Positions 52,653-63,960 of a stretch of DNA of 64,000 nucleotides are shown piece after piece. Numbering within the stretch: position 1 is the stretch's first letter; each line of letters begins with the position of its first letter. The stretch is from Oryzias latipes (Eukaryota > Chordata > Actinopteri > Beloniformes > Adrianichthyidae), in the NCBI RefSeq assembly GCF_002234675.1, contig NC_019869.2, positions 10,774,015-10,838,014 on the forward strand. Reading direction: 5' to 3'. The position numbers and the translations under genes were made by a program. Under the pieces are notes generated by a model that saw nothing but the letters and a program-made list of their open reading frames with translations, had not been told where the DNA came from and searched no databases.

Positions 52653-55600
52653 ATGAAGCTCCGCAGAAAGGTTGCAGCTGTCCGCAGGAGGATGCTCTGC
52701 CTCTGGCTTTTGCTCCTGGGGCTTTCTCTGGCAATGCTGGGGATGTCCGATTTTTTAAATCACAAGGATCTTCACGCAGCCGACCCTTCCCGCCGTCCCC
52801 TCCAGTGGCTCCCCAGTCCACCAGAGCTGGAAGTCATCGTGGACTCTCTGGACCCTGCTATGGAGCTTGGCGTCGACACGGCTCCGCTAAAATCCCTTCA
52901 AGAGGACCAGCTGTTGTTCGTGTTCCCCTCCGCGCAGGGCACCTGGACGCAGCAGGAGAGGAAGCGGAGTTACAAGATGTTCAAGCGCGGAACTTTCAAG
53001 GACGCAACCGCGGCAGGACCGCTGGGGTCAGTCCGGGGGCGCACGGGGAGTATACAGATGGAGATGGAACAGGCTTCGGTTCAGAGGCACGGCTTCAACG
53101 AAGCGCTCAGCGAGACAATCTCACTGCATCGGAGGCCCCCAGAGGCTCGCCATCCTGAGTGAGCGCGTGAGAGCGCATGTCTGCAAAAAGTTTTTTTCCC
53201 ATACAAATATATGCATTTAACTTAGACTGGTTTACAATTGCACAGATGTTTTGGGGAGAAATACAGCGAAATATTGCCTTCTGCCAGCGTTGTCATCTGT
53301 TTCCACGAGGAGCCCTGGTCCACGCTCATGCGCACTGTCCACAGCGTGCTGGACACCTCTCCCAGACAGTATCTGCAGGAAGTCCTGCTGGTGGACGACC
53401 TAAGCCAGAATCGTATGTCCATCCATCCATCCATCCATCCATCCATCCATCCATCCATCCATCCATCCATCCATCCATCCATCCATCCATCCATCCATCC
53501 ATCCATCCATCCATCCATCCATCCATCCATCACTAAACGTTTTTCTGCCTCCTCATAGGTCACCTGAAGGCCAGACTAGGCAGCTATGTGTCTGGACTTG
53601 ATGGGGTTCGTTTGATTCATAGCACCAGGCGCCTGGGTGTAGGCGGTTGCCGTACGATGGCGGCCGCAAAGGCCAAAGGGCAGGTTCTGGTGTTCATGGA
53701 TTCCCACTGTGAGTGCCATGAGGGTTGGCTGGAGCCTTTGCTGGAAAGAGTTTCACAGGACAGGTGAGTTTTTCATTAATACACAGCTTGTAAAGGATCC
53801 TTGTTATCCCAATGCAACATTTTTGAGCTATTTACACTAATCGATCATTTAAATACAATAAGAAATCTAGAGCTATGTGACGTAAAATACTTCAAATCAA
53901 GATAATTGGGTCAGACAGACCTGCAGATACTGTCCATCAAGTATATCTTATATACGTTCAAGAATGTGCTAAAAGCTGGTTCTTGAATGAGTGTTTAGCC
54001 CATAGTGGACGAGCAGGGAGGGGCTTCTTCTTCTTTTCTTTTGCTACTGTTTACTAGCCCATATCTTCCCCCTACAGTTACAAGAGACTTGGTGCAAATG
54101 TCAAAGCAGTACAAATCTCATAAACATGTGTTCCGACATATGAAAGACTTGGCTTGGCTACATCAGTAGTTTCCATCACCAAGTATGAATGAGGAGTGAA
54201 TGAACAATGGACACATTGTAAGCGCTTTGAGCGTCTGGAAAGGCGCAGATAAATCCAATCCATTATTATTACTATTATTTTGATTGGGCACAAACCACAA
54301 TGATCAATTTCTCCTCCATGATCAATTTCCAAATAGTTGGCACTTCCATGAAATAAAGGGGATGTCATCCATTCCAAATCGGAGTCCCAGTTTGGTCAAA
54401 GTTGAACTTGTTTAACTGCAATGGCTGCACATTTTGCATGTGGAGCCTGAAAATGGTTGTAAAACATGCTCAGTGTTGAAAATGCCGGAAGAAAATGTTA
54501 AGAACACAGTTATCAAATGAGTGGATCCTTAAACACTGACAACCTGACAACACGCAACAGCACAACAAAAAAAACATAAACCTCAATTATCCTTGTTTAA
54601 CTGCAATGGCTGCACATTTTGCACGTGGAGCCTGAAAATGGTTGTAAAACATGCTTAGTGTTGAACTCGGAAGCCCAAAAAGCACATATACACACGTTTA
54701 CATAGACTTTTTATTGGAAGTGATTGCTTGAATTCGCAAATTGCAAAGGGCAGTGTGAATGAAGCTGTAGACAACCACTTCTGCGAGAAGTGAGGTGATC
54801 TCAGTAGGTCTCCCTCTGTTGTCGAGTAGCAAATCAGGAGAGTTGAGACGTGAAGCCTTCAATCCTTTACTTTCATGATTTGTCTGTGGCCTGGATCTTG
54901 GGCTGCCTGCAGCGTGGTTCTAATTAGAGCAGGTAATTAGGCTGAACTCTGAGGCTTGGAATCTGTTGCAGCTCCCTTCTGTCTGAGACTCCGCTGTTTC
55001 CTTTTCTAATCTCTTCATCCTGTTTTCTGTTAGCATCCCATCATAACCCATATTAGTTGGAGGAAAAACTTCAAAAAGGCACGTGTGGACCACAGTTTGA
55101 GTTCAAAGCCTTTACACACACTCAGACTGTTGCTAATACATAAAAAAGATCAGTTTTTAGTCCATGCTGCACACAGATGTTAAAAAGTTTTTCATGCCGA
55201 CGATCTGAAAGTGTTGTCTTTATAGGAGCAGAGTGGTGTCTCCAGTTATGGACGTAATAGACTGGAAGACGTTTCAGTATAATGCTACCCAGTGGCCTGT
55301 GAGGGGAGTTTTTGACTGGAGACTTGACTTCTACTGGGAATTAAATCCTCCGCTGCAAGAAATTCCTCCAGAAGAGGCTGTTTTACCGTTACAGTGAGTT
55401 TACAGCTGCCTTATCCTGCGGTTATAACAGAGCAGCTTCCTGAGTCAAGTTATCAGGAACAAATCTTGATGAAGTTTTCAATAGATCATGTTGTAGATTT
55501 GATAAGGTTTGATTTTTGTCCAGGAGCCCAGCTTTGGGAGGCGGAGTTTTGGCCATTGACAGAAATTTCTTTCAAAGCGTGGGAGCCTATGACCCTGGGA

Positions 55601-58600
55601 TGCTGCTGTGGGGGGCGGAACAAATCGAGCTGTCAATCAGGGTAATTACCAGCTGATCTGATGACAGCACCGGGGGCTCCTGCAGCTCACAGAGATGCAC
55701 AAACGGAATCCGCAGACAGTGTGAGGCATTTTTGCATGGCCTCAAAAATGCCGTGGTCCTTGTGTGTGGTTTTGGCTCAGCGATGAATGCAAACTGAAAA
55801 TAAAATGTTATACAAAACACGATTACCATATAGGGTCCAAACTGAGATGTTTGTCATGAAACAATGTTCAGTTCTTTTTCTGGAAAGACAGAAAAACAGA
55901 CTTTTAGAAAAAAAAACACGTAAAACTGCACAGCAGTTCACAAAATCTGTCAAATTTCATACAAAACAACATATTTTAAAACAAAAGGTTAAAACACACA
56001 AAGAGGAAATTTGTAAAGACTTTATACTGTTTACAATCATTTTTTTCTTTGGATTTGAGGTTAATCTTTATGCACCTGCAGTATTTTAATTTCTGTGAGA
56101 TTTTCATGAAGCAATCAATCCAGCGAGTATATCAACATTACAACTTAAAAATAAGCCATTGACCCTGCTAAAATAGTAAAAAAATAAAAGCTAATTTGAG
56201 ACTTTTTACCTCGGAAGAAACTGAAGGTATCACCTTAAGTTTATGAAGAGAATTTCTTCTGTTTTTCTGAACAGAGATTTCATCAAAAAACTTTGAACAT
56301 GAAATAAATAATTTGCTGCATTATGGAGTATTTACTCCCTTATGCTGACACACCAGAGGAATCACTATCAAATATGAGATTATTTTAAATTTATTTGTAC
56401 TGGCAACTATTCTTATCATAGAAACACTTTATTTTGGATTTAGTTTTATAACAAAATGCTAAAAATGCTAATTTTATGTTTAAATTTTAAATGGGCACTG
56501 CAGGAAAGAAATATGAGGGTATAATAAACCCAAATATCAATGGTTTTTTTTCAGTGACCTTTATATGAATGTCATTGAGTTAGTGTTAGAATGGGATTAA
56601 AGTCTCTCTTGAATCATGTTTTAAACTATCATAAAAACGTTCCCAGGGGTCTTTTAATTATGATTACGCTGTTTTTTTAGTCAAAATATAAAAAAGGGCT
56701 GTTATAGTTTCTGCAGAGCGGTAGTAGTTCATTAGAAAGTCACCTTTTGAGTTGTAGGCGGGACCATTGGGATGGAGCAACCTTGACCCCCAATTTCCAT
56801 CACCCACAACTGAGCTCTCTGTTCACATGCTCTCCCTCTGGCTCTAAGCCCATCCTTACATAAGCGGTACAACGATAATAGTGAGCAATATTGGAGCTAT
56901 CAAGCTATATATAGTTATAACCCTTGTGCTATCCTAGGCACTTTAACATTGGGAGTTGGGTCATCTAGACCAGTGTTTTTCAACCAGTGTGCCGCGGCAC
57001 ACTAGTGTGCCGTGGGAGATGGTCAAGTGTGCCGTGGGAAATTGCCCTCATTAACTGATTTAACAACATTTTCCATCTCCAGGATTTCAGTTCTCTGTTC
57101 ATCCCTACAGGCCCTGATAAAACACTAAGAAATTGGGAATGAAAGATGAAAGATCGTAAAATACTTTTTTTCTTTGTGTTTATTTGATTCTATAAAATAT
57201 ATTTTATAAGGATGACAGTACCGCGATTTAGCCGCAGCTTCCGCTGTGTTAGGAAAATTTCCGCCCCTTTAACTGTCTCCACCAATCAGTCTTGGGATTT
57301 TAATCACATGTCATCGGTCTGACCAATCAGAAATGGTTAAAGTCTTCACTTCCTTGTTCTGAATTCTACTGGAAAAGTCTCTCAGTTCTAACAAAAATAC
57401 CAGCTAAAGCTCGTCTGTAGCGGTGTAGCTTTCCACAGAATCCGGTGTCAGACCGTGGATCAAGTGAACAAAACAATGAAGCTCAGAGACGCTAGTCTCT
57501 CTGAGTTCGGCGGATTATTAAACTACATCTCCCATGATGCATTTGGTTAAAGCGTGTGTGAGCGTCTGGGCGCACGACTCTCTCCTCTTAACGTAGTGAA
57601 ACCACAACGACCACAAATCAAACAGTTTTTAATTCTTTTAACTTAACTTTGATCACATCTAAAAAAAAACAGCTGCAGCTTCCAGCTTTTTCTGCCACAA
57701 TTATCACAAAAATGCATGTGAGATCATGGAGGGACTGTGGATCAATACAGACGGAGTTTCTCCTTTTTTTTTTTTTTTTTCAATGCTGGTGTGCCGCGGG
57801 ATTTTTGTCAAGGTTGAAGTGTGCCGTGGCTCAAAAAAGGTTGAAAAACACTGATCTAGACCCACTAGAAAGTGCGCTGAACCTTTTTTCTTCAATGATT
57901 TGTGATCTTCACTGGTGTCCATGGATTACATGAAATCTTTCCACCTTTATCCACCTTTGTCATGGTAGGGAGAACACGTCAATGTAAGGGTGGGGTCATC
58001 TAAGGGTGGGGTCATCTAAGATAGCACAAGGGTTAAGTCAGATATCTACATCACAAATTAGCTGTTTTTCAAGCAGTTTTTTTTGTCTGCTCCTGACACA
58101 ACGATTTGATTAACGAAATACAAAATACAAAGAAAATGCAGTTTTGAGATTCTTTTACCTTATGTACAATAATAAAAAATAATAATTGATACTTTATTTA
58201 TCCCACAATGGGGAAATTCTTCACTGCATTGGCCCATCCCCTGGGGGGAGCGCTGAGCTGCCGGTTAGCTGCGCTCAGGGGGGATTGATCTGCCAACCTT
58301 TTGGTTGTTGGACGACCTGCTCTACTGCCTGAGCTAAACTGCCGCCCCTTCAACATCTGATGTCCTCCAACATCAGAAAAATGCCGGTGTAGGTACCGGA
58401 TGTTCTCGGGTTGCCGGATGTTCTCGGGGTCCTTCAGGGTCCTTCAAATGAGTTGTATCACTAGAGGAGACATCACGTGGTTCCTCATGGGAGGAGAGCA
58501 CCGCCATCTTGGTGAGGTCAAGTTTTGAAGACCAAATCACTTTTATAACATTTAATAAAGAGCTCTGTTTTTGCTTTCAATCACTTCATTATATGAAAAA

Positions 58601-60469
58601 GAAGAATGGCTTGAAATTGCTTAGTTTTGTTTAGAAATACAAACTTCACGAGTACCCCTAACTTAACTAGTATTAGACTACTTAGATTTTTTCTATGTTC
58701 CTTTATTTTATTTTACTTATGTTTTTATTTATTTGTGTGTTATGTTCATTGTTTCTTTTTTCCCCTCTATTCTTTATTTTCTATGTCAATATTTTATATT
58801 TGGCAATGGTGACTGATCTTCGAGGCAATATTGATTACATCGTTATTGTTCGTTGTTAACGTTAATGTCATTGTTAATGTATGATACCGCAATTGTCAAT
58901 AAAGTTTTTTAAAAAACTTAGCGACGTTAACTCATTGGTCGTGGCAACTTACAGCCAATCAAATAGTGTGACGTCATCATTGGTCGAAGGACCCCGAAGG
59001 ACCCCGAGAACATCCGGCAACCCGAGAACATCCGGTACCCACACCGGAATAAAATGTTAAGAACACAGTTATCAACGGAGTGGATCCGTAAACACTGACA
59101 ACCTGGCAACACGCAACAGTACAACAAAAAAAACCATAAACCTCAATCCTATCCGAACTTGTGCTGACAAATTCAAAAGAGGTGTAGAGGAGTCCTTTTA
59201 CCACGACAACTGTGGCTGTATTCAGTGGGAAAAAAAAAAACTATTATGCTTTCAAATTACAGCAATTTAAAAGCAAGGATCAACCTGTAGAAAATGAGAA
59301 ACCCTGTAAACGAGACACATTTGTATTTTATTCATCACTTTTTAGTAATTATTCAAGTCTTTACTGTGAATTTGGAACAACTTCTTGAATTTTATTGTCA
59401 GGTGTGGTCCTGTGGAGGATCCATGGAAGTGGTGCCCTGTTCCCGTGTGGCCCATCTCAGTCGACATCACTTACCCTACATCTTCCCAGATCAGGAGATG
59501 CTCAGGAGAAACAAAATTCGGGTTGCTGACATTTGGATGGATGCCTACAAGAAGATCTACTACAGGAGGGACACACTTGCTCATTTAATCAAACAGGTGT
59601 GTGGGCCAGAAGGTGGGAATTGATTTAATTAGTGGTGAAAATGACAAAAAGGTAAAGGTCTTAACTGGATTTGCAGTCGGAGAGCCCAAACATTGCAGAA
59701 CGGCTGCGGCTAAAGAGAAGTCTGGGTTGTAGGAATTTTCACTGGTTCCTGTCAACAGTTTACCCACAGCTCTATGTTCCCCAGGACAAACTGGCTTTGT
59801 CCGGCGAGGTACGACACACACACATTTGTCATGTTTGTTTCAGCTTGTGCAGTTCTACTCTTCTGTGCTTCTGTTACAGTTGTACAATGTGGGCACTGGC
59901 AACTGTGCAGACTACGCCAGGGAGGAACAACAGCAGGGGGCCGGCATGAACATAGCACCGTGCAGCGGGACGGGCAGCCAGGTAATCAGGACAACACGTT
60001 TATCTGTGATGCAGGAAGCAACGCTGACACATATAAAGGTAATGTGTGCTTGTGTTGCAGCACTGTGAGTTTAACTCTGAGGGGGAAGTTAGATGGGGGA
60101 GCATGGGGTCCTTGTGCATGCATGTTAAAGGAAACAAAGTGGTCCTCTCTCCATGCTCTGCCCACCAACCAACCAACAGGGGACTCAAGTGGAAATTCAT
60201 AAAGGCAAGGCAGGAAAAGCTTTATAGCTGCAAAGATTTTATGGCTTCAATGACTCACTATTTATGTTTTACACCATCAGCTGAGCGGACAGCTCGTTCA
60301 CCAGCAGTCTCAGATGTGTGTGGAGGCTGTTCAACAAGCAGGCCTGCTGCAGAGCAAAACAGGAGAAGTACATAAACCCACTGCAGGTGGACTCTACTTG
60401 AAACCGTGTACACGTCACCCCAGACAACAGTGGCACTTTGAGCAGTTAGTTGCCCCCAAAGGTAACTGA
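52653..60469 (+). CDS. galnt15: Polypeptide N-acetylgalactosaminyltransferase 15-like
   Basis: The gene encodes a Golgi type II membrane enzyme of the family that adds the first GalNAc to Ser/Thr (mucin-type O-glycosylation). Exons: 52653-53158, 53246-53412, 53559-53763, 55226-55393, 55524-55641, 59402-59596, 59677-59808, 59880-59981, 60061-60204, 60281-60469. Phases agree, giving 641 aa (human GALNT15 has 639). A short basic cytosolic tail precedes a transmembrane anchor (about 14-32) and a stem. The GT-A catalytic domain follows, with [21 protein letters not shown] and VLLVDDLS, the metal-binding DSH (272-274) in FMDSHCEC, and [11 protein letters not shown] (378-388), where most members have WGGENxE. 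A ricin-type lectin domain spans about 498-641, with LKWKF and QHWHFEQ. LQEDQLL in the stem and [10 protein letters not shown] point to the GALNT15 branch. Intron 9 uses a GC donor (AAG|GCAAGG). Divergence in the catalytic region leaves activity uncertain. Confidence 0.9.
53418..53532. repeat. (CATC)n microsatellite filling galnt15 intron 2
   Basis: About 28 tandem CATC/ATCC units occupy 115 of the 146 bp between the donor at 53413 and the acceptor ending at 53558. The array begins only 5 nt after the exon edge. Confidence 0.95.
54407..54665. repeat. 74 bp direct repeats flanking a copied 111 bp insert, galnt15 intron 3
   Basis: Units 54407-54480 and 54592-54665 (cttgtttaactgcaatggct...agtgttgaa) are nearly identical. 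Between them, 54481-54591 closely matches 59045-59148, including the right end of MITE-A (aatgttaagaacacagttat, gtggatcc.taaa) plus about 50 bp of non-MITE flank (cactgacaacctg.caacac). The right-hand block is therefore a local duplicate of intron 5 DNA. Confidence 0.75.
56918..58035. mobile_element. MITE-B, inserted in MITE-A copy 10
   Basis: Its terminal inverted repeats are taacccttgtgctatcct at the left and agatagcacaagggtta at the right. Net of the hAT inside, it is only about 225 bp. Near its right end gggtggggtcatctaa is tandemly repeated. It is non-coding. Confidence 0.8.
56971..57853. mobile_element. Non-autonomous hAT element with 8 bp target duplication
   Basis: Perfect 15 bp terminal inverted repeats cagtgtttttcaacc / ggttgaaaaacactg are flanked by identical 8 bp duplications atctagac (56963-56970 and 57854-57861). 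Both features are diagnostic of hAT transposons. Just inside the ends are gtgccgcggcac / gtgccgtgg motifs. The interior (883 bp in total) has CCAAT motifs and short frames but no transposase. The intact duplication implies a fairly recent insertion. Confidence 0.92.
58168..58352 (+). repeat. Dispersed teleost repeat inside MITE-A copy 10
   Basis: It contains ttgatactttatttatccca, ggggaaattcttcactgc, ccaaccttttggttgttgg and ctgctctactgcctgagct, then gccgcccc. This is a widespread fish repeat related to the one at 2465-2660. It has no coding content. Confidence 0.65.
58388..59043. mobile_element. Element D: palindromic-ended insertion flanked by CCGG
   Basis: Inverted repeats of about 58 bp match with about two mismatches (58388-58445 and 58986-59043). 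Each arm contains ccggatgttctcggg-type and ggtccttc-type short tandem repeats. CCGG flanks both sides (58384-58387 and 59044-59047). The interior includes aataaagttttttaaaaaac near 58900 but no convincing open frame. The superfamily is not recognised. The empty site is preserved at 54481-54500. Confidence 0.75.
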
Positions 60470-60625
60470 TAGAGTTTACTAATAAAGTTATCAACCAGTT
60501 TTATAAACCAGAAAAAACCATTGTCAATCACGTGAAAGGAAAAACTTGAGATTTGTTCTGTTTGTTGAACTAAATATTTTTGCCATGATCCTCTATATTT
60601 ACAATAAAAATGGTTAAAGATCTGA
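60470..60625 (+). other. galnt15: galnt15 3'UTR with two poly(A) signals
   Basis: AATAAA occurs at 60481-60486, only 12 nt after the stop, and again at 60603-60608. The second is the more likely main signal because the first would leave an unusually short 3'UTR. Confidence 0.5.
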
Positions 60626-61081
60626 TTTTGTGTTTTTGGGTAAAACTCAAGTCTTCACCCTGTGTTTCCAAATTTGACACAAACCATTATGTATTCAGTG
60701 TTGTAGTACCACTAAAACCACTGGAGGGTTTTCGAAAAACGGAGTGATCCTCCATGTTAAAAAGTCACATTTCATGCTGAAAATTAAGGTATTTACAGTT
60801 CGATCATAAGTACCCATTACAATCAATATAGCTTTGTTTCTATTCATGTCAACTGCAGAGTGAGTGGATAAACAATAAACAACCAAATCATTATTATTTC
60901 CTTCGAGTGCATGATTTTGGAGATTGTCTTTTTGATTGGCAGGTAAAGAAGCCTATTGGTGACAGAGTTTTAAACTTTACTTTGACCCACCCTGTTCCAG
61001 TTTTTGAAAAATTTTAGAAATGGGTGGAGTGAAATGCTGCCAGATTCACCTTATACTTTACTACTCAGTTAAATATATAAT

Positions 61082-62547
61082 GTACTGACCAAAAATTTGG
61101 ACACACCTTCTCATTCAAAGAGTTTTCTTTATTTTTATGACTATGACACTTTTTAACTCACTTCGAGTGGCACACTCTTTGCATTCTCTTGATGAGCTTC
61201 AAGAGGTAGTCACCTGAAATGGTCTCCAACAGACTTGAAGGATTTCTCAGAGATGCTTATCACTTGTTGGGCCTTTTGCCTTCACTCTGTGGTCCAGCTC
61301 ACCCCAAACCATCTCCACTGGGTTCAGGTCTGTTGACTGTGGAGGCCAGGTCATCTGATGCAGCACCCTATCACTCTCCTTCTTGGTCAAATACACAGCC
61401 TGGAGGTGTGTTTAGGGTCATTGTCCTGTTGAAAATTAAATGATGGTCCAACTAAACGCAAACCGGATGGAATAGCATGCCGCTGCAAGATGTTGTGGTA
61501 GCCATGCTGGTTCAGTATGCCTTCAATTTGGAATAAATCCCCAACACTGTCACCAGCAAAGCACCCCCACACCATCACACCTCCTCCTCCATGCTTCATG
61601 GTGGGAACCAGGCATGTAGAGTCCATCCATTCACCTTTTCTGCGTCGCACAAAGACATGGTGGTTGGAACCAAAAATCTCCAATTTGGACTCATCAGACC
61701 AAAGCACAGATTTCCACTGATCTAATGTCCATTCCTTGTGTTCTTTAGCCCAAACAAGTCTCTTCTGCTTGTTGCCTTTCTTTAGCAGTGGTTTTCTAGC
61801 AGATATTCTACCATGAAGCCCTTATTGACACAGTCTCCTTTTAACAGTTGTTGTAGAGATGTGTCTGCTGCTAGAACTCTGTGTGCCATTGACCTGCTCT
61901 CTAATCTGAGCTGCTGTTAACCTGCCCTTTCTGAGGCTGGTGACTCAGATGAACTTATCCTCCGCAGCAGAGGTGACTCTTGGTCTTCCTTTCCTGGGGC
62001 GGTCCACATGTGAGCCAGTTTCTTTGTAGCTCTTGATGGTTTTTGTGACTGCACTTGGGGAAACTTTCAAAGTTTTCCCAATTTTTCCGACTGACTGATC
62101 TTCATTTCTTAAAGTAATGATGGCCACTCGTTTTTCTGTACTTCGCTACTTTTTTCTCTCGCCATAATACACATTCTAACAGTCTATTCAGTAGGACTGT
62201 GTATCCACCTGACTTCTTCACAACACAACTGATGGTCACAACCCCATTTATAAGGCAAGAAATCACACTTATTAAACCTGACAGGGCACACCTGTGAAGT
62301 GAAAAACATTTCAGGTGACTACCTCTAGAAGCTCATCAAGTGTGCAAACCAGTAATCACAGCAAAAGGTGTCTACTTTGAAGAACCTACAAATGACATAT
62401 TTTCAGTTGTTTCACACTTTTTTTGTAATGTATATAATTCCACATGTGTTAATTCATAGTTTTGATGCCTTCAGTGTGAATCTACAATTTTCAAAGTCAT
62501 GAAAATAAAGAAAATTCTTTGAATGATAAGGTGTGTAGCCACTGACT
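61082..62547 (-). pseudogene. Dead Tc1/mariner transposon, transposase on minus strand
   Basis: The ends carry inverted repeats (left 61082-61135 with ttggacacaccttctcattc; right about 62497-62547, slightly deleted). Inner inverted segments (about 61193-61220 and 62313-62345) extend the repeat. The minus strand encodes a Tc1-type transposase: a helix-turn-helix N-terminus (QSVGKIGKTLKVSPSAVTKT), a GRPR-type hook (RPRKGRPRVTS), WSDESKLEIFG with the first catalytic Asp, and FQQDNDPKHTS with the second. The third acid (in NPVEMVW, near 61310) is in another frame. I count two in-frame stops (near 61967 and 61823) and two frameshifts (near 62150 and 61395). It cannot make an active enzyme. Confidence 0.92.
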
Positions 62548-63865
62548 AGGTTCTGCCGGGGACCAGAGAAAATTACAGTGTCTGCCATTGACTTAGCAGG
62601 TTTACCCACCGATTCTATGTTTAATTTGAGAACTCCGTCGGGCGTCGTTACTTTAGCAAATTTTTAGAGATGTGGTCAACATCAGTATATATGTCACCAA
62701 AAATGCTACACAGAATAACTGGAAGTCAGGGATGTTTTTCTTGAAGTGGTAAATCAGTTTTTTCTGCTTTCTGAAACAGTTCAACATCTTTAACTGCAAA
62801 TAGAGCTATAGCCACAAGAACCTGAGCTTCCTCACACAGTGGAGTCTGGCTATGCACAAACCATCTTTGTGTCTAATGCATAAATCAGCATAAAGAAATT
62901 ATCTGCATGATTCCATGTAAGTGATATTGAATAGGAGATTTTAAAGCATGAATGATAATGTTTGTGACTTATATATTGACTTCTGTTGTGTCAGAGATCT
63001 GAAAACATGACAGCTACATCAGAAACTAGTATCCCTTGAAGATCTTTTTCAGATTTCATCTATAATGTAATGCCATACTTTAGTATATAAGGCTGTTACA
63101 AACTAAAAAACATTGAAGTAGAATTTTAAAAATGATTTGTAATTTAAAGCAAAGACAGCAGAGGGAGCCATCATCCTTCAACACCTTTCACTGTAACAGC
63201 TGATTTAGCTCATTTTGTCTCAAGTTTCACCAGCAACCACACTAAGCCTTATTGTGAACATAACACAATTTTCAAAAATCAAATCTAAATGATCTAAACC
63301 AGCTTTCTCACAACAATTTAAATCTGTGATTATCAACTGGCCTTCCTGGTATTCTAAAGGCCCCAGATTGTAGCAGTATGTCCCCCTGTTTGTCCCACAT
63401 AAATGCTTCTGAGCCCCATGGAGCTCTTAGTCCAGTTAAATACACAAACAAGCACAAAAACGTTTCAATTCTCATGGAGTGTCTGCAGCTTCGAGGCAGA
63501 ATCTGATCATATTGAAGGTCGTCTTCTATTATGTCAGCAGCCCATGTATTTAAGTTTGGGCTGCCACAAAGGAGGGGAGGAATTTCTCTCAAAGCATACC
63601 ACATTTCACTGAAGAAGACCAACCAGACAAGAACTGTTCTTCAAAAATCAATAAAATTTGCACTTTGCCCGGAGCCCGTGCTTTTGCATACAGCATCATA
63701 ACTGCTATTCCTTTCACAATTACAACTTGTATGGATACAGATAAAACAAATCAAGAATTACAACATCTAAGCATTTATATTACCTCACCCTCTAGAGTTA
63801 CCATTTGTTTGTTTGTTAAATTAGAAAATATTGACTGTCAAATAGCCAAATGGACCAACGAACCG
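62548..63865. other. Gene-free DNA downstream of the Tc1 copy
   Basis: This is AT-rich sequence with no recognisable exon, RNA gene or strong repeat structure. Short frames at 63308-63622 lack any known domain. Confidence 0.4.
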
Positions 63866-63960
63866 TCCAGGGTGTACCAGGGTGCATCCAACCCTAACCC
63901 AACAGTGGTTGGGATAGGCTCCAGCAACCATGTGACCCTAAGGATTTAGAAACTGATTAG
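63866..63960 (+). repeat. Dispersed teleost repeat fragment
   Basis: gtccagggtgtacc followed by ggttgggataggctccagca and gaccctaaggat is the familiar end of the same repeat family seen, inverted, at 1321-1440. Confidence 0.65.

Larger units (their letters stand above)
56597..59092 (+). mobile_element. MITE-A copy 10, expanded to 2.5 kb by nested insertions, galnt15 intron 5
   Basis: The left part (56597-56917) and scattered right parts (58036-58167, about 58353-58383, 59048-59092) are recognisable family segments in the correct order. Between them lie MITE-B (with a hAT inside), a dispersed teleost repeat and palindromic element D. Without these the copy would be about 530-550 bp, the family length. 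Confidence 0.8.

Noticed and set aside
52631-53158. 175-codon frame overlapping galnt15 exon 1
   Set aside because: It is the wrong-frame shadow of the exon encoding the transmembrane anchor and stem; the galnt15 frame joins correctly to exon 2.
57100-57780. Transposase inside the hAT element
   Set aside because: Frames are short, and the interior looks like promoter or UTR-type DNA with CCAAT motifs, so the copy is non-autonomous.
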